Source of the DNA: Nitrospirota bacterium | GTDB taxonomy: Bacteria > Nitrospirota > UBA9217 | Reading direction: 5' to 3' | Length of the DNA: 64,000 nucleotides | Assembly (NCBI GenBank): GCA_023229435.1 | Contig: JALNZF010000010.1 | Location: 33,850-97,849, forward strand | In this document: one piece after another, positions 62,809-64,000 of the stretch | Position numbering within the stretch: the stretch's first letter is position 1 | Layout: the number at the start of each line of letters is the position of its first letter | Made by a program: the position numbers and the translations under genes | The notes under the pieces: generated by a model | Seen by the model: the letters and a program-made list of their open reading frames with translations, nothing else | Databases searched by the model: none | What the model was told of the DNA's origin: nothing

Positions 62809-63498
62809 TCACCAGAACCTTCCCATGGGTATCCATCCGTTGAATGCCATGCCGCGGAGAAAGGTCTGCAAGCCAAGGATAACGATCAGGACAGCCGCGG
62901 CGCGATAGAGGGCTTGTTTTATGTGCGGCCGCAGACGGGTCATCAGAAGGCCGAACGACATCATGGCCGGAACGGTACCGATCCCGAATATCGCCATGAT
63001 CAGCATCCCGGAGATAAAACCGCCGCTTGCCGCGGCATTCATGAAGATCGGGTAAAGCAGGCCGCAGGGGAGGAACCCGAGCAGCAGACCGAGCAGAAAT
63101 GTGCTCCACACGCTTTCGAGAGCGAGTATTCGGTGAAGCGTTTGTCGGAAGGCGGAGGTACCGGTGATCCCGTTCTCTTCAAAGAGTCCCCTCTTCCCGA
63201 GGACCCCGGCGATATTCAAACCCATCAGGACCATGAATGATCCCGCGATCAGCAGCACCGCGCCGGGAATTCCTCGGTGTTCGCCGATGTACGCGAAGAA
63301 CGATCCGACTGAACCGAGAATGCCGCCGAGCAAAGAGTAGGTCGTTATTCTGCCGAGGTTGTAAAGGATATGATAGGGCAAGGTCGGCTTCGTCGCCGGT
63401 TTTTTAAGCGAATACATGGCCACAAAACCGCCGCACATCCCGATGCAGTGCATGCTGCCGAGAAGTCCGATGAAGAAGATCTCTATGAAATTGGACAT
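62809..63498 (-). CDS. Sulfite exporter TauE/SafE-like (DsbD-2/UreH-type) membrane protein
   Basis: The 229-residue protein has six predicted transmembrane helices and the subfamily motifs GLLGSMHCIGMCGGFVAMYS near residue 12 and LLLGFLPCGLLYPIFMNAAA near 138, with the paired membrane cysteines. PYHILYNLGRITTYSLLGGI lies between. Members of this COG2836-like group are linked to cytochrome oxidase or metal handling rather than to sulfite export. In a cytochrome-rich organism a redox or copper role is plausible. The ribosome-binding site is weak. Confidence 0.82.
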   Translation of the reverse strand: MSNFIEIFFIGLLGSMHCIGMCGGFVAMYSLKKPATKPTLPYHILYNLGRITTYSLLGGILGSVGSFFAYIGEHRGIPGAVLLIAGSFMVLMGLNIAGVLGKRGLFEENGITGTSAFRQTLHRILALESVWSTFLLGLLLGFLPCGLLYPIFMNAAASGGFISGMLIMAIFGIGTVPAMMSFGLLMTRLRPHIKQALYRAAAVLIVILGLQTFLRGMAFNGWIPMGRFW

Positions 63499-63710
63499 GA
63501 TTTGCTCAGCTTGATCAGCGGTATATATCTGGCGGCAAGATTTATAAGAGATTTGATATCATTTTAATTAACATTAACAGATATACACGAACGCGTCAAC
63601 CTGTTCGTTGGCACTACCTTACCCTCGTATTTTTAATTGCGCACATCCATGGCCACGATCCCCATTTCTGGCGTTAGAAACCGGAGTGTGCTATTCACCT
63701 TAAACAATGA

Positions 63711-63744
63711 CAATAAAGGCAGCGCCTCTAAAAGAGGCGCTGCC
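63711..63744 (-). terminator. Intrinsic terminator after the partial secreted paralogue
   Basis: Perfect 12-bp stem GGCAGCGCCTCT (63718-63729) / AGAGGCGCTGCC (63733-63744), with TTTATTGT following on the minus strand. Confidence 0.75.
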
Positions 63745-63874
63745 CATTGAATGAACTGATGACCTTCACCGGGGTCTTTCCTGACCCGGCATATTACTGA
63801 CAGGCGCCGGATGCCGGATCACAGGTGTTGTTCGTTCAAACGTTGTTATCGTTGCAGCGCGTCTTCCAACCGTC

Positions 63875-64000
63875 TCAAAGACCACCCATCACATTGAAGT
63901 TTACAGCCCACGCACCCGCAAACGCGCCGTCCACCAGGGGATAACCGTTTATGCCGTCCCCATCCCAGTCGTATGACATCCAGTCCCAAAGCTGATAAGG
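63875..64000 (-). CDS. C-terminal end of a third secreted paralogue (partial, 5' part beyond right edge)
   Basis: The minus frame reads LWDWMSYDWDGDGINGYPLV then DGAFAGAWAVNFNVMGGL and TGA. It is homologous to the calcium-loop region of the 8445 and 10230 genes (VWDLMSxDxxGDGING). Beyond the TGA the same frame continues with recognisable Cys-repeat sequence (TRCNDNN, NNTCDPASGACQ) interrupted by a second TGA at 63836-63838, then TAA at 63794-63796 and a terminator. The protein either ends early or the 3' part has decayed. Confidence 0.65.
   Translation of the reverse strand, partial: PYQLWDWMSYDWDGDGINGYPLVDGAFAGAWAVNFNVMGGL

Noticed and set aside
62809..63498. Annotation as a dedicated sulfite exporter
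   Set aside because: The HCIGMCGG and PCG motifs fit the DsbD-2/COG2836 branch, whose members are linked to metal or cytochrome biogenesis rather than proven sulfite export.

Overview
This 64 kb window reads as a chromosomal segment of an uncultured, respiratory, Gram-negative, menaquinone-using bacterium. No rRNA gene is present to fix the taxonomy. A Nitrospirota-like lineage (or a neighbouring deltaproteobacterial-type lineage) fits best by inference: there is a periplasmic NxrA/NarG-like molybdoenzyme, a fused cytochrome b with a Rieske protein, several multihaem cytochromes c, the futalosine-pathway enzyme MqnA, Tat export, tripartite efflux pumps, and many short palindromic intergenic repeats. 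No prophage, insertion sequence transposase, tRNA or CRISPR array was seen.

Layout. 1-4.8 kb (minus): the information-processing operon rimP-nusA-ylxR/Q-infB (infB runs off the left edge), interrupted by a four-helix-bundle IVP gene. 4.9-6.2 kb: a GxxExxY gene between inverted repeat arms, then a WbuC cupin. 6.2-11.8 kb (minus): a cohesin/dockerin secreted protein, a cohesin-like lipoprotein fragment and two large secreted paralogues whose C-terminal Fn3 domain is split by a membrane-hairpin segment. A third paralogue starts outside the right edge. 12.7-17 kb: toxin-antitoxin islands (an orphan MNT gene with decayed partners, a complete MntA/HepT pair and a VapBC pair) around HU, Smr and a CAP-domain lipoprotein. 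17.1-22.4 kb (minus): ridA, rel/spoT, recJ, tatA, mobA. 22.8-24.6 kb: a secreted TIM-barrel protein plus gene fragments.

24.7-40.4 kb (minus): one long co-directional run of 13 genes. It begins with an NAD(P)H-type FeS flavoprotein, a Rieske protein and a di-haem cytochrome b. The alpha (Mo-bisPGD), beta (FeS) and gamma (haem b) subunits of a type II DMSO-reductase-family enzyme and its TorD-like chaperone follow, then a hexahaem cytochrome c. The run ends with a glutamine amidotransferase, an FmdE protein, a ModE-type regulator, a MoeA-like protein and MoaA. Structural subunits, electron-transfer partners and cofactor synthesis are thus encoded together. A perfect extended -10 box and an FNR-like dyad lie upstream.

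41-44 kb: a second mobA with a chimeric tatA-macB remnant, a pentahaem cytochrome c and a rhodanese. 44.4-49.5 kb (minus): TolC, an SRPBCC protein and a MacA/ATPase/MacB export system. 49.7-54.9 kb: a probable bacterial sphingolipid (ceramide) locus with serine palmitoyltransferase-like, ceramide-reductase-like and GNAT acyltransferase-like genes, a CTP-dependent lipid kinase and a PAP2 enzyme. 55-63.5 kb (minus): a CDF zinc exporter, MqnA, an RND pump with TolC and a TetR regulator, and a TauE/SafE-like membrane protein.

The intergenic space is full of dispersed palindromes, several in multiple copies within the window, and some have entered coding sequence or operons.
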